Source: JAFGGT01 sp036733165 (GTDB lineage Archaea; Methanobacteriota_B; Thermococci; Methanofastidiosales; NM3). Taken from it: a stretch of 64,000 nucleotides of DNA. A model generated the notes under the pieces. That model saw only the letters and a program-made list of their open reading frames with translations, did no database searches and was not told where the DNA came from. Shown piece after piece: positions 43,743 through 53,091 of the stretch (its first letter is position 1; each line of letters begins with the position of its first letter). The stretch is taken from contig DAINBB010000001.1 of NCBI GenBank assembly GCA_036733165.1, forward strand, positions 62,001-126,000, given 5' to 3'. Position numbers and translations under genes: made by a program.

Positions 43743-44975
43743 TTATCGCTTTGAGCGTCCAAGCGACATATGCGCCTTGGTTAGGTCCTTGGATGCAAGG
43801 GCGCCTATCAGTGACAACTCCCCCGCCAATATCGTGCTGGCGAATATCTCCGCCAGTGCCTTGCAGTTGTCACCGGGGTCCTTGCCACTGCCCAAAAGCC
43901 CCAGTATCCCCAATGCCTCGCTCTGTGTCGGCAGGGAGGTTCCTGCACCAAACGTTGCCAAGGGGACGTCGGGCAAGGTCACGCTGGCATACAAGTCGCC
44001 ATCGGACTCCTCCATCATTGTAAGGCCGTTCGATGCTTCCACGACATGTGCCAGGTCCTGTCCCGTGGCGGCAAAGAAGGCGGCCGCTATGTTTGCAAAA
44101 TGCGCATTGAATCCTCCAAGCGACCCGGCCATCGCAGATCCCACATATATCTTGCGATAACAGACCTCTGCCATCTTATCGGCGCTCGTCTTCAGCTTGT
44201 CCCTCACGATGTCCTTGGGTATCAGGACCTCCGCGACGATGGACTTGCCGCGACCCAGCACGAGATTGATGGCCGAAGGTTTCTTGTCCACGCACATATT
44301 TCCAGATACAGATACCAACCTGGCCCAAGGGAACTTGCTCTCCAAGAATGAGGCGATGGCATCGCTTGCCTTGGTCGCGGAGTTCATGGCCATGGAGTCG
44401 CCCGTGGAGAACTCGAAACGGAGAAAGAGGTTCCTTCCGGCATGGTATGGCCTGAATCCCTCCAATCTCGTGAATCTCGTCTCGGCGTTTGATATCCCCC
44501 TGACCTCATCGAAGTTGTCCTCGACCCATTTGGCAAGAAGTATGGAATGATGCAGGTCCGGGACCTTGAAAAGCGGCGCGCGTGTCATTCTGTCGCCGAC
44601 AACACAGGCGACACTGCCGCCGGACTGTGTTATCACGCTGCCGCCTCTGTTGGTGGACGCTATCAGAGCGCCCTCGCTGGTGGCAAGCGGAACGTAATAG
44701 TCCCCATCTGCATGATCTCCCTTGACCCTGATGGGACCTACGATCCCCATGGGGATCTGTGCGGCGCCTATGGTATTCTCGGCGTTCTTCCCGCAGACCT
44801 TCTCAAAATCAAAGGAATTCTTGGCAATTTGCGTGCATTGGGCGCCAGATACCTCTTCAATGAACATCCTTCGTATATCCGTGGCCCTATTACTGCCTAG
44901 TAACTTGTCCAAGGAATAGAGTTTAAGCTTTCCCTCTTTCAACTGCTGCAAGATTTCCTCATCTTTCATCTTCAT
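43743..44975 (-). CDS. hmgA: HMG-CoA reductase, class I
   Basis: 410 residues. Catalytic residues sit in LATSEGAL (Glu), SGNMCVDKKPSAIN (Lys), STGDSMAMN (Asp) and LTKAHMSLGR (His). NADPH-dependent reduction of HMG-CoA to mevalonate. It lacks the sterol-sensing membrane domain, as in other archaea. The start overlaps the zinc-ribbon gene stop as ATGA. It supplies the next step after the HMG-CoA synthase operon at 8.2-10.8 kb. Confidence 0.97.
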   Translation of the reverse strand: MKMKDEEILQQLKEGKLKLYSLDKLLGSNRATDIRRMFIEEVSGAQCTQIAKNSFDFEKVCGKNAENTIGAAQIPMGIVGPIRVKGDHADGDYYVPLATSEGALIASTNRGGSVITQSGGSVACVVGDRMTRAPLFKVPDLHHSILLAKWVEDNFDEVRGISNAETRFTRLEGFRPYHAGRNLFLRFEFSTGDSMAMNSATKASDAIASFLESKFPWARLVSVSGNMCVDKKPSAINLVLGRGKSIVAEVLIPKDIVRDKLKTSADKMAEVCYRKIYVGSAMAGSLGGFNAHFANIAAAFFAATGQDLAHVVEASNGLTMMEESDGDLYASVTLPDVPLATFGAGTSLPTQSEALGILGLLGSGKDPGDNCKALAEIFASTILAGELSLIGALASKDLTKAHMSLGRSKR

Positions 44976-45139
44976 TCATCATCATCGTCGCGCTTAATCT
45001 TCATCGCCCTATGTACTTCCCAAAAACCACCAATGCAAAAGGACTGTAGTTTCGCCTTACAATATGGACATTTGAAGGTCTCCCCGTCTATCTCGGGAGC
45101 ATCTATGTCTTCTTCACATACTGGACATGCCAACATCAT
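44972..45139 (-). CDS. Small zinc-ribbon protein upstream of hmgA
   Basis: About 55 residues with two CxxC knuckles, CPVC and CPYC, then a Phe/Trp-containing tail and an acidic end. Start is taken as ATG 45139 (MMLACPVC); a TTG at 45178 would add thirteen residues. It overlaps hmgA by four bases, so the two are translated together. The function is unknown. Confidence 0.7.
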   Translation of the reverse strand: MMLACPVCEEDIDAPEIDGETFKCPYCKAKLQSFCIGGFWEVHRAMKIKRDDDDE

Positions 45140-45199
45140 CTTTGAGAACCACCGGTCTTTTGATTCAAAATCACTCAAAAAACAAAAATAAAAATCTTA

Positions 45200-45781
45200 C
45201 TATTGGAACTTCGCGTACACTTGATGTGTGAGGCTAAGCACGCCGGACCTTCTTATGCGTTCAGCAAGGCTGATTGCGAGCGCGGATTTCAAAAGGTCCC
45301 CCAACAGGAAAGGCACGACACCGAGCTTCAGGGCAGAGTAAAGGCTTATGTCCAGGAAGTTCATGAGCTGTAATATCCCGCAAGCGTATATGGCCGCTAT
45401 TCCGGCCCCGAGCGCGATCGCGTCCCTCAGGACGTATGCCATCTTCCTACCCTTCACGAACGCCCCTCCCATGCTTTTCTCCACGCACAGTCCGGTACAG
45501 AAGGCACCGACCACAAAACCCACTAAATATCCGCCGGTTGGGCCTGTTATCACACCCGGACCTGATGTGCCTCCAGCAAACACCGGAAGACCAATCGCAC
45601 CCATCATCATGTATATAATCTGGGAGAGGGCCCCCAACCTAGCTCCAAGCAACATTCCAGATAACAGGACAAAGAATGTCTGCAGTGTCAGCGGCACCGG
45701 TATGAAAGGTATCTGTATGAACGCACCTATGGCCGTCAATGTGGCAAAGAGTGCCGTCAATGCAAGGTCTGTAGACTTCAT
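45200..45781 (-). CDS. bioY: Biotin transporter BioY
   Basis: 193 residues from MKSTDLALTALFATLTAIGAF, six hydrophobic segments, with the S-component signature VPLTLQTFFVLLSGMLLGARLG and GPTGGYLVGF. It is the substrate-binding subunit of an ECF-type biotin importer. The energising A and T subunits are not adjacent. GTGATTTG precedes the ATG. A BirA-like inverted repeat lies directly upstream, implying repression by biotin. Confidence 0.94.
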   Translation of the reverse strand: MKSTDLALTALFATLTAIGAFIQIPFIPVPLTLQTFFVLLSGMLLGARLGALSQIIYMMMGAIGLPVFAGGTSGPGVITGPTGGYLVGFVVGAFCTGLCVEKSMGGAFVKGRKMAYVLRDAIALGAGIAAIYACGILQLMNFLDISLYSALKLGVVPFLLGDLLKSALAISLAERIRRSGVLSLTHQVYAKFQ

Positions 45782-45790
45782 CAAATCACA

Positions 45791-45834
45791 TTGTAAACTT
45801 TTTAAGATTGTGAGTTGACAATTCTTTATAAATG
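45791..45834 (-). promoter_or_regulatory. bioO-like: bioY promoter with BirA-like operator
   Basis: On the plus strand TTGTAAAC (45791-45798) and GTTGACAA (45814-45821) form an inverted repeat with one mismatch and a 15-bp spacer. The bacterial biotin operator has TTGTAAAC/GTTTACAA half-sites, with a slightly longer spacer. The minus-strand TATA CATTTATAAAG is at 45824-45834, so the repeat covers the expected start of transcription. Confidence 0.6.
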
Positions 45835-45907
45835 TTTTGTTTTTTATTTGAAATATTTTTTCTGCAAACAACGTAAAATATTTAAATAATTCGGTGTATT
45901 TGTTTTT

Positions 45908-46855
45908 ATGGCCTGTTCTAGGAAAACTATCATGATACTAATTGTCTTATCCATTGCAATATTCGCATTGGGAGCCCCGAAAATGGTCATGGGAAGCAGC
46001 ACCAGGTCCACAGGCGAAATAGAACTCATACTAAACCAAGAACAGACCTTGATAATAGGAGAAGAATACGAATATAAGCTGGAATTGACCAATCTGGACA
46101 ACTGTGACAAGGAACTATCCACAGGTTTCTCCTGTATCCCGACCATTGCCCTTATCATAAAGGAAGTGGATATCGAAACGCAGGAGATAACGGACTCAAA
46201 ACCATTGGAGCACATGAACTACGGTGTCCACGATCTCTATATATTGTACGATGAAGTGACAATAGTATCGTTGAATGTCGTTAATATATCAATGACCGAC
46301 AACAGTGCAAAGATAGAGATCGCATATAAGGTGGGCTCAACGGAAACCTTGGTATTGGACATAATCGCGGACGACACGATCAACGCCAACAAATCGGAAA
46401 GGTGTGATGTAGATCTCATCATATCGAATAACAGCGACGACATATTGGTATCAACACTAAGGATCAATGATACCGCATCGGCACAATACATATTGATAGA
46501 TAACGAGGAATACTCGGAGAACGATGAATACAGTCTTAGCATTCAACCTGGAAAAATGACCATAACGATATCATTCGTGCCATCGGTGGAAGGACATCAC
46601 CTGTTGTCAATCATAATAGACAACTACCAAAAGGACATACCTGTCTTGGTACACTCCCCCGTAAGTTCCACCTTGGCATCATCCTATGTGAACGAATCAT
46701 CGTTGAAAGAGGCCCTGGAGGACGAGACCATAATAGATGATATCAGGTTGGATTCCGCATATCTACTGGGCTCGTCATTCATGCTCCTCGTATTCGGTGG
46801 TGTCCTCGGGTTCATAGCCAGTAACAGGTCCCCTTCTTCTAAAGAAGATGATTAA
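45908..46855 (+). CDS. Membrane-anchored extracytoplasmic protein, unknown function
   Basis: 315 residues: signal peptide (MILIVLSIAIFALGAPKMVMG), a ~250-residue beta-rich ectodomain with CARDB-like strands (LIIGEEYEYKLELTNLD ... MTITISFVPSVEGHHLL), a membrane helix (SSFMLLVFGGVLGFIA) and a short tail. Cys appear at NCDKEL, FSCIP and RCDVDL. It resembles the partner of the thioredoxin-CcdA protein in layout. A TATTTAAATAA TATA box lies near 45880. The last 81 bases overlap the convergent thioredoxin-TPR gene. Confidence 0.6.
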   Translation: MACSRKTIMILIVLSIAIFALGAPKMVMGSSTRSTGEIELILNQEQTLIIGEEYEYKLELTNLDNCDKELSTGFSCIPTIALIIKEVDIETQEITDSKPLEHMNYGVHDLYILYDEVTIVSLNVVNISMTDNSAKIEIAYKVGSTETLVLDIIADDTINANKSERCDVDLIISNNSDDILVSTLRINDTASAQYILIDNEEYSENDEYSLSIQPGKMTITISFVPSVEGHHLLSIIIDNYQKDIPVLVHSPVSSTLASSYVNESSLKEALEDETIIDDIRLDSAYLLGSSFMLLVFGGVLGFIASNRSPSSKEDD

Positions 46856-48124
46856 TCCAGCAAAAAATATTATTATCGTGAGGGCCGCAACGGACACATA
46901 GACCATTTTCATGAACCTCTGGTGTTCCCGTTCCTCTTCCTCTAACTGCCTCTGTCGCTCTATTTCGTCCAGCTTTGCCTGACAGTCATCCATGTAATCA
47001 TCACACTGACTGGCCAATTCCGGCTCCACCAGGGACAGATAGATCTCCTTTGCATCGTCAAACTTTTCCTTCGCCAGTTCGTAGTCGCCCCCCTCGTAGA
47101 GGGTCAGGGCATAATCGTATGTGTCATTGGCAAGGATGTAAGAGTCACATACATCCACCATGTCATGGCAGTATAGGATCATATCAGTGTCATTGAACAG
47201 CTCAGAGGCGTCGTTATAATATTGCTTTGCATCGGCGTATTGAGCGTTCTCAAAAGCCGATTCGGCCTGCAAATAGAGCTCTTGCGCAGACACTTGGGAC
47301 TGGCAGAAGGACAGAAGGTCGTTTATCGCATCTATCGTTGCCTTGTCGGAAGTGTAGGTCTTTGCGGCCTCATAATGCACTATGGCAGACTCCCAGTCAT
47401 CTTCCTGGAAAGCCAGTGTGGCCGCGGCGTAGGAGACCTGGAAGTTACAGCTTTCAAGCCGCATCTCGCTTATGTGCGCCCGTGAAGTGTTGCCTATGTC
47501 ATAATAGATCTGAATGATCTCCTCATACAAGGGTTTGGCTGAAGCGTAGTCGGATGAAAGATAGTAGTTCTCGGCCTCTATGAACTTCTCAACAGCCAAT
47601 ATGTAATTGTTCGCATCTTCTATCCTTTGATCGCACAGGCCAACCTTAACGAGGTTCTCCGAAATCACGTATATTTCCTTGGCCTCGTTGAAAAGGTCTA
47701 TGGCACCCTCATAATCGCCATCGCTCAGAGCATCCAGGCCGTCGGCATAGTACCCATCTCCGACAACCTCTATGCCTAGTAACATCTCATCTATTATTGT
47801 GACAAGGTCATCATAGTTTATCTTTACGTCTCCCACAAGTTTCCTATCCTCGTTTATTATGACTGCAGGCGCTCCGCTTATACTGTACCTTTGTGAATAC
47901 TCCTCCCAGATCAAAGACCCGGAGGAAGAATAGATGTTTATCCTCTCAATGTTGACCAGGTCCCCATAGTGATCCTCTATCTGGTTCATGACTACGGATG
48001 TGGTCTTGCAGTGGGAACAGCCACTGGAATAAAAATATTTTATCTCTATTGGGGCGGCCTCGACATGAGGCAACAGGGATAAAGCTAATATTATAATAAG
48101 GAATATTGACCCCATTTTTTTCAT
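46775..48124 (-). CDS. Extracytoplasmic thioredoxin-fold protein with TPR repeats and C-terminal membrane anchor
   Basis: 449 residues. Signal peptide 1-23; thioredoxin-like domain ~25-115 with SGCSHCKT (Cys36, Cys39) and the cis-Pro loop SGAPAVII; then four or five TPR-like helical hairpins rich in (A/Y)-x-x-(A/L)-x-x-(A/Y) repeats (YADGLDALSDGDYEGAIDLF type); charged linker; one membrane helix (YVSVAALTIIIFFAGLIIFF) and an acidic tail. It probably faces the outside and acts on exported protein thiols. The TPRs would bind clients. It lies directly upstream of the cysteine-rich S-layer genes. Confidence 0.75.
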   Translation of the reverse strand: MKKMGSIFLIIILALSLLPHVEAAPIEIKYFYSSGCSHCKTTSVVMNQIEDHYGDLVNIERINIYSSSGSLIWEEYSQRYSISGAPAVIINEDRKLVGDVKINYDDLVTIIDEMLLGIEVVGDGYYADGLDALSDGDYEGAIDLFNEAKEIYVISENLVKVGLCDQRIEDANNYILAVEKFIEAENYYLSSDYASAKPLYEEIIQIYYDIGNTSRAHISEMRLESCNFQVSYAAATLAFQEDDWESAIVHYEAAKTYTSDKATIDAINDLLSFCQSQVSAQELYLQAESAFENAQYADAKQYYNDASELFNDTDMILYCHDMVDVCDSYILANDTYDYALTLYEGGDYELAKEKFDDAKEIYLSLVEPELASQCDDYMDDCQAKLDEIERQRQLEEEEREHQRFMKMVYVSVAALTIIIFFAGLIIFFRRRGPVTGYEPEDTTEYEEHE

Positions 48125-48219
48125 AAGATGAATAAAGATTATCTATATTAATAATTTATGTTTGTATGATAGAACAGATATAGAATTAAAAAGAAGAAAA
48201 GAAAAAAAAGGAGATAATA

Positions 48220-50457
48220 TTATAGATCCTGCAGTTCGTGTATGAGGTCCAGCGCGGCCTTTGCCGTTGCGGTCCTGTCCTTTCCTGCGACCACAAGGAC
48301 ATCCTTGCCAAAGGCGTAGACGTCTTCGTAGAGCTTTGCGTCACCGGACGATGTGTCCCACTCTGCAAACGTTGTGAACTCCAGGTCTATGAGATCCTGC
48401 ACCAGTGAGTTGGCGACTGGACCGCCTACAAGTATCAGGTTGTACTGATTCTTTAGCTCTGGGTCGTTGTCAACGTCTGTGTCGAGGGCAACGAGCGTCG
48501 TGGGGTCTATGTTAACGTATGTGGTGCTTACTAGAGGCGCCTTCTCGACCCTCTGGGTGACTTTCACGTACCCATCTATAACGTAGTCCGTGTGGATCGT
48601 GTCGGATACCTGAAGAGACAGGTACTCATTTCCCTCGCGGTCGTCGAGACATACTGCAAACTCATCGCTGCACATGCCTGCAAGTTCCACTGGGGTGGCC
48701 AACCATAGTTCAAGCACTGGAACACAGTTGTACTCGGAGTAGACAGTCCTTGCACCTACATTGTAGAACACAAAGTTGTCAGATGCGTCAAAGTTCGGGT
48801 TGCTTGTCAACCACAGGTCGAAGTCGTTGTCAAGGTCAAGCGTTTGCACACCATCTGGATCTGTTTCAGAGTCGTCGGATGGTATGATGTCAAGGTACCA
48901 GTCCAAGTACTCGCCGTTGCAGTCTGCTACAACAAATGGCTGGTAAAGGTCATCATCCGAATCTGCGCACTCGTCTGGGAATATCTTTTCAGTCAGACAG
49001 CCCATGTCATCCAGATTGTATGCATGGTACTCGACAACGTAGTTGCCTGCCGCACCTATGAGCGTCTTTACGAACTTCACTGCGAAAACAACTTCCGATG
49101 TTCCGCAAGTTGACTCATAGAAGGCTATTGTGTCGTTCTCCTCGTTATCATTATCGCCGTCGCCAACTGATGGGATGTTGGATGTATATGTGTCGATGAC
49201 AACGACATAGTCGTGTGCCTCGCCATCGCTGTCCTCTATGGTGATGTATGCCTTGTTCTCGTAGATGCCAAGATCGTTGATGGTCAGAGTGAAGTCGCCG
49301 TATGTCTTTGACTCGCCTACCTTCAGCTTCTCCTCCACATACCAGTTCGGTGTTCCGTAGAACATGTAGTCCACACCGGAGCTGTTGGTGCCGAACGAGA
49401 GTGCGTTGTAGGTCTCTCCAAGGAAGTAGACCTCACAGTAGTCACAGTAAAGGTCAACAGGTTGGGGTGCAACATCTGAGCATATCTCATATGCCTCGGA
49501 GTCTTGGTCAGCGGACCCTATGATGGCCTGCCATGTCACGGAGGTAAGGGTGTCCATGCCGTATACAATGGCCCTATACTCCATGCCACCTACCGGATCG
49601 CATATGTTCTGCCATGATGGGGATCCCCAATACATCCTTGGATAGATGTTCGGATATGTCTGACACTCTGCCAATGTATCGTCTATAGGCACGAAATCAG
49701 CCACATCTTCTGGGTATGCTTCGGCCAATGAGTCGAAATCGTCTATTTCCCCAGTATCTACTGCCTGATTCTCATTAGCATCGAACCACCAGTATCCCAT
49801 CTGGTCACAGGCGGCGGTGCAGTCAATGCAGTATTGCTGCGAGCATGTCACGTCCCTTATAGAGAAATCGATCGAGATCGTCTCAATGGAACATCCCGTG
49901 TCCTCAAGGAATGTTTCTTCGGTGTTTGCATCCATGTATACATCATAGTCCCACAGAGGCACCGTAGGATCGATCTGGCCAAATATGCTTGGTCTGTACA
50001 GGCTCGTTGCAGAGATGAGGCTAGCTCCATTGGTCGAAGCGTTGCATGCAAATGGGACTAGTGCCCATGATTCTGGCGTGTCGAGGTCCATTCCGGTCGC
50101 AAGCTCACTAAGCCTGAAATCGTCTAGTTCCAAGTCGCCCTCAAAGATTCCTGAACCTGCAATGTAATTTGCTGTGTCCTCTTCCTCATATACTATGGAC
50201 GTATATGTGTCATATTGAGGAGTTGTTGTCGTATAATAGGCCATGCTGCCTATCTGGGCTGCAATCCATGATGCCGAAACGACATCCTCAGCTGCCGCAT
50301 TTGTTCCGACGACAATCAGACACGATGGCTGTCCGTCTTCGGAATTTATGAAAAAGTCTTTATCAACAGCATCTGTAGCGGCTCCCACAGCTCCCATAAG
50401 GGTAGAGCCAAGCAATATTGCTCCAGACACTGCTACACCAATTTTCTTCCACTTCAC
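48220..50457 (-). CDS. Cysteine-rich S-layer-type protein, paralogue 1
   Basis: About 745 residues, exported (KKIGVAVSGAILLGSTLMGAVGA signal, start GTG 50457 with GGTGA upstream). The N-terminal SCLIVVGTNAAAEDVVSA and C-terminal LILVGGPVANSLVQDL and VLVVAGKDRTATAKAAL are S-layer protein signatures of euryarchaea. It carries about 19 cysteines, most aligning with the duplicated paralogues. Between the Cys cluster and CQTYPNIYP it has an extra segment with an EF-hand/dockerin-like loop (DANENQAVDTGEI). Expected to build the cell-surface lattice. Confidence 0.85.
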   Translation of the reverse strand: MKWKKIGVAVSGAILLGSTLMGAVGAATDAVDKDFFINSEDGQPSCLIVVGTNAAAEDVVSASWIAAQIGSMAYYTTTTPQYDTYTSIVYEEEDTANYIAGSGIFEGDLELDDFRLSELATGMDLDTPESWALVPFACNASTNGASLISATSLYRPSIFGQIDPTVPLWDYDVYMDANTEETFLEDTGCSIETISIDFSIRDVTCSQQYCIDCTAACDQMGYWWFDANENQAVDTGEIDDFDSLAEAYPEDVADFVPIDDTLAECQTYPNIYPRMYWGSPSWQNICDPVGGMEYRAIVYGMDTLTSVTWQAIIGSADQDSEAYEICSDVAPQPVDLYCDYCEVYFLGETYNALSFGTNSSGVDYMFYGTPNWYVEEKLKVGESKTYGDFTLTINDLGIYENKAYITIEDSDGEAHDYVVVIDTYTSNIPSVGDGDNDNEENDTIAFYESTCGTSEVVFAVKFVKTLIGAAGNYVVEYHAYNLDDMGCLTEKIFPDECADSDDDLYQPFVVADCNGEYLDWYLDIIPSDDSETDPDGVQTLDLDNDFDLWLTSNPNFDASDNFVFYNVGARTVYSEYNCVPVLELWLATPVELAGMCSDEFAVCLDDREGNEYLSLQVSDTIHTDYVIDGYVKVTQRVEKAPLVSTTYVNIDPTTLVALDTDVDNDPELKNQYNLILVGGPVANSLVQDLIDLEFTTFAEWDTSSGDAKLYEDVYAFGKDVLVVAGKDRTATAKAALDLIHELQDL

Positions 50458-50777
50458 GTCATTCACCTTTTTAGTTTTTAATCTACTTATGTAGACTCTA
50501 ATTAGTATTGCTCATCAATAATATATAAATCTTTTGGTATTAATATCATAAATAATAAAAAATACTATGTATAATTATTAATAATAATGTCGAAGGACTT
50601 GAAAAAGAAGGATTAGGAAATCTATTTGACAGAGGACTATCCATGTATAGAAAGAAAACAGACTCCTCTATCGTCAGAAAGATGCTTTCATTTTGTTGAA
50701 GATGTGCAGGATTATCTCATGAGCTAAAAATCGTATATGGAACTATCATGACATCTTGCTTATTGTAATATTAAAAG
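50458..50777. other. Intergenic region, AT-rich, possible gene relic
   Basis: 50458-50580 is AT-rich and holds the promoter of paralogue 1. From about 50588 to 50730 base composition is closer to coding. A plus-strand frame reads VEGLEKEGLGNLFDRGL, then SMYRKKTDSSIVRKM before a stop, with no proper start. I recognise no family. It may be the eroded end of a gene. Confidence 0.3.
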
Positions 50778-52967
50778 AAAATAAGATAAAAAGAATAAAA
50801 AAAGAAAGATATTCTTAGAGTGCCTGGACAAGCGCCAATGCTGCGGCGGCCGTTGCGTCCCTGTCTGCACCAGCTACGATCAGGACATCCCTGCCCCATG
50901 CGTCGTCGCTGTCGATAAGCACGCAGGCTCCGTCTGTGGCTGTCTCCCAGAATGCGTATTCTGTGACACCAAGGTCCACGAGTTCCATTACCAACGAGTT
51001 GGCAACTGGTCCACCGATGAGTATCAAGTTGTATGATGTCTTCATCGCTGGTGTGATCGACTCGTCAAGCTTGACAAGTGCCTCTGGGTCCAGGTTCACA
51101 TATACCTTTGTGACCGTAGGATCTAGGGCCGTGGTCCTTGTTATCTTTATGGCGCCGTCAATGAGGTAGTCCGATGGGTCGGAGTCCGTGACGCTCAGTG
51201 TGAAGTAGTTGTTCTGGTCGCAGTCCTCCAGGTCAACGGTGATCGTGCCACCGCACTGGTCTGCCTGCTCCACAGGTGTGTTGAGCCACAGCTCGAGCAT
51301 TGGTACACACAGTGCTGCCTGAGTTGCTGGATCGTAGATAGTGACCGCGTCAGCTGCATCGAAGTTGGCGTTTCCCTCTTCCCAGAGGTCTACGTCGTTG
51401 TCAAGGTCGATCAGGTCAATCTCATCGGCTGGAAATATGTCAAAGTACCACTCGTATCCGGACTTTGTCGTGATGGCCGGGTCGACTATGAGGTCTTCGT
51501 CGGTCTCACATGGGCCGTTCAGGACCTGCTCCCTAAGCACACCGTAGTCCTCTAGTTCGTATGCGTGGTATTCGACAACGTAGTTGCCTGCCGCGCCTAT
51601 GAAGGACTTGATGAACTTCACTGCGAAGATAACTTCCTCATCCTGGAGTGATATCTCGCCTACTGTTTCACCACCACATAGGGCGTACACGTCGAATGTG
51701 CTTGCGGTGAACGCGAGCGTGTCGTTCTCCTCGTTCGCGGCTGATGTTCCGTAAGTGTAGTCCATGTCACCGTTCGAGGGAACGTTCGATGTGTAGGAGT
51801 TTATGACAGAGATGTATTCATTGACCTCCCCGTCGGGTGTCTCTATCGAGAGGTATATCTTGTTCTCGTAGATGTTGAGGTCGTTGATGGTCAGGGTGAA
51901 GTCGCCGTATGTCTTTGACTCGCCTACCTTCAGCTTCTCTTCCACATACCAGTTCGGTGTTCCGTAGAACATGTAGTCGTATCCGTTCGTGTCCGTTTCG
52001 AAAGCGAGTGCATCGTAGTGCGTTCCAAGGAAGTAGACGTCGCATGTGCTGCAGTACAGCTCGACTTCCATGGGTCCGTTCTCGTCGCAGACCATGTATG
52101 CCTCGGACTCTGGACCTATTATAGCGTCCCAATATACAATATCTTCCATAATTGCATCAAGACCGTATACAATGGTCCTGTAGGCGAGACCGCCGACCGG
52201 GTCGCAGTACTCTACGAGGGCGTCGTCACCTGTACGATGTGCATCAGCGTAGACCTCTGGGGTACCCCAGTAGTGCCTTGGGTATATGTTAGGGTATGTC
52301 TGGCATTCGAGAAGGTCTGTTGAGTCCGGTATTGGCATGCCTTGGTCGCAAGCGGCAGAGCAGGCCAGGCAAAGGTCAGATGCGCATTCCGTGTCCCTCA
52401 GTGAGAAGTCAACGGATATTGTCTCGTATGAGCATCCCGTGTCCACGAGGAAGTTGTCGTCATCCAATATGTCTGGCTCCACATAGACGTCGTAGTCCCA
52501 CCATGGGGCATTTGATGCTGGTGCACCGTAAACGGCGAGGTCTATGAAATCAAGACTACATGCGTATGGTAGTACGATATACGAATCGGGGTTTGTTGTT
52601 GCGTCTGTGAAGTCCGTGAACTCACCGTCTGCAACTTCTGTAGCTGCGACATAGTTGACCACATCAGTCTCCTCATAGTAGGGACCCAGGGTCTCCACGA
52701 GATAGTTCTCGGTTATGTCTTCATAGTACGCCATCGTACCGATCTTTGCGGAAACGTATGCTGCTGATACGACGTCCATTGCAGCGGCTCCTGAACCAAC
52801 CACGATAAGGCAATTGTTCATACCTGTTACCGGGTCGATAAAGAAGTCGTCGTCAGGAACATCGACCTGCACGTCTCCGGCAGAAACTGCTGCGGCGAAC
52901 GTCGCGCCGAGCAAGGCTGTTCCTGCCAAAATAGCTCCAACTTTCTTCATCTTCATTATTCCACCTT
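50778..52967. repeat. Perfect tandem duplication, left copy (2,190 bp)
   Basis: Identical as far as I compared to 53092-55281 (constant offset 2,314). The unit runs from AAAATAAGATAAAAAG just after the stop codon to CCACCTT just before the ATG. It holds one complete S-layer gene and its Shine-Dalgarno, but not the TATA region. The copies are separated by 124 bp. Confidence 0.9.
50815..52956 (-). CDS. Cysteine-rich S-layer-type protein, duplicated copy A
   Basis: 713 residues, signal peptide 1-26 (ending AAAVSA). S-layer signatures: NNCLIVVGSGAAAMDVVSAAY at the N-terminus, LILIGGPVANSLVMEL and VLIVAGADRDATAAAAL at the C-terminus. 18 Cys, including the cluster at 191, 196, 199 and 203, and a CxxC at 302/305 (YCSTCDVYF). 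The mature protein is acidic and low in Lys/Arg. The stretch LPNWYVEEKLKVGESKTYGD-type region shared with paralogue 1 lies near the middle. GGTGGAA precedes the ATG; the TATA candidate is near 53008-53024. Confidence 0.87.
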   Translation of the reverse strand: MKMKKVGAILAGTALLGATFAAAVSAGDVQVDVPDDDFFIDPVTGMNNCLIVVGSGAAAMDVVSAAYVSAKIGTMAYYEDITENYLVETLGPYYEETDVVNYVAATEVADGEFTDFTDATTNPDSYIVLPYACSLDFIDLAVYGAPASNAPWWDYDVYVEPDILDDDNFLVDTGCSYETISVDFSLRDTECASDLCLACSAACDQGMPIPDSTDLLECQTYPNIYPRHYWGTPEVYADAHRTGDDALVEYCDPVGGLAYRTIVYGLDAIMEDIVYWDAIIGPESEAYMVCDENGPMEVELYCSTCDVYFLGTHYDALAFETDTNGYDYMFYGTPNWYVEEKLKVGESKTYGDFTLTINDLNIYENKIYLSIETPDGEVNEYISVINSYTSNVPSNGDMDYTYGTSAANEENDTLAFTASTFDVYALCGGETVGEISLQDEEVIFAVKFIKSFIGAAGNYVVEYHAYELEDYGVLREQVLNGPCETDEDLIVDPAITTKSGYEWYFDIFPADEIDLIDLDNDVDLWEEGNANFDAADAVTIYDPATQAALCVPMLELWLNTPVEQADQCGGTITVDLEDCDQNNYFTLSVTDSDPSDYLIDGAIKITRTTALDPTVTKVYVNLDPEALVKLDESITPAMKTSYNLILIGGPVANSLVMELVDLGVTEYAFWETATDGACVLIDSDDAWGRDVLIVAGADRDATAAAALALVQAL

Positions 52968-53091
52968 TAAATATTTAAAAGCCATGAAGGCACATGACAT
53001 ATGGTTTTATTTTATATAAATTTATCGTTTATAAATAAACAATACATTATTTGAGATTATATTCAATTAAAAAAAGTATTCTTATTTTAAT

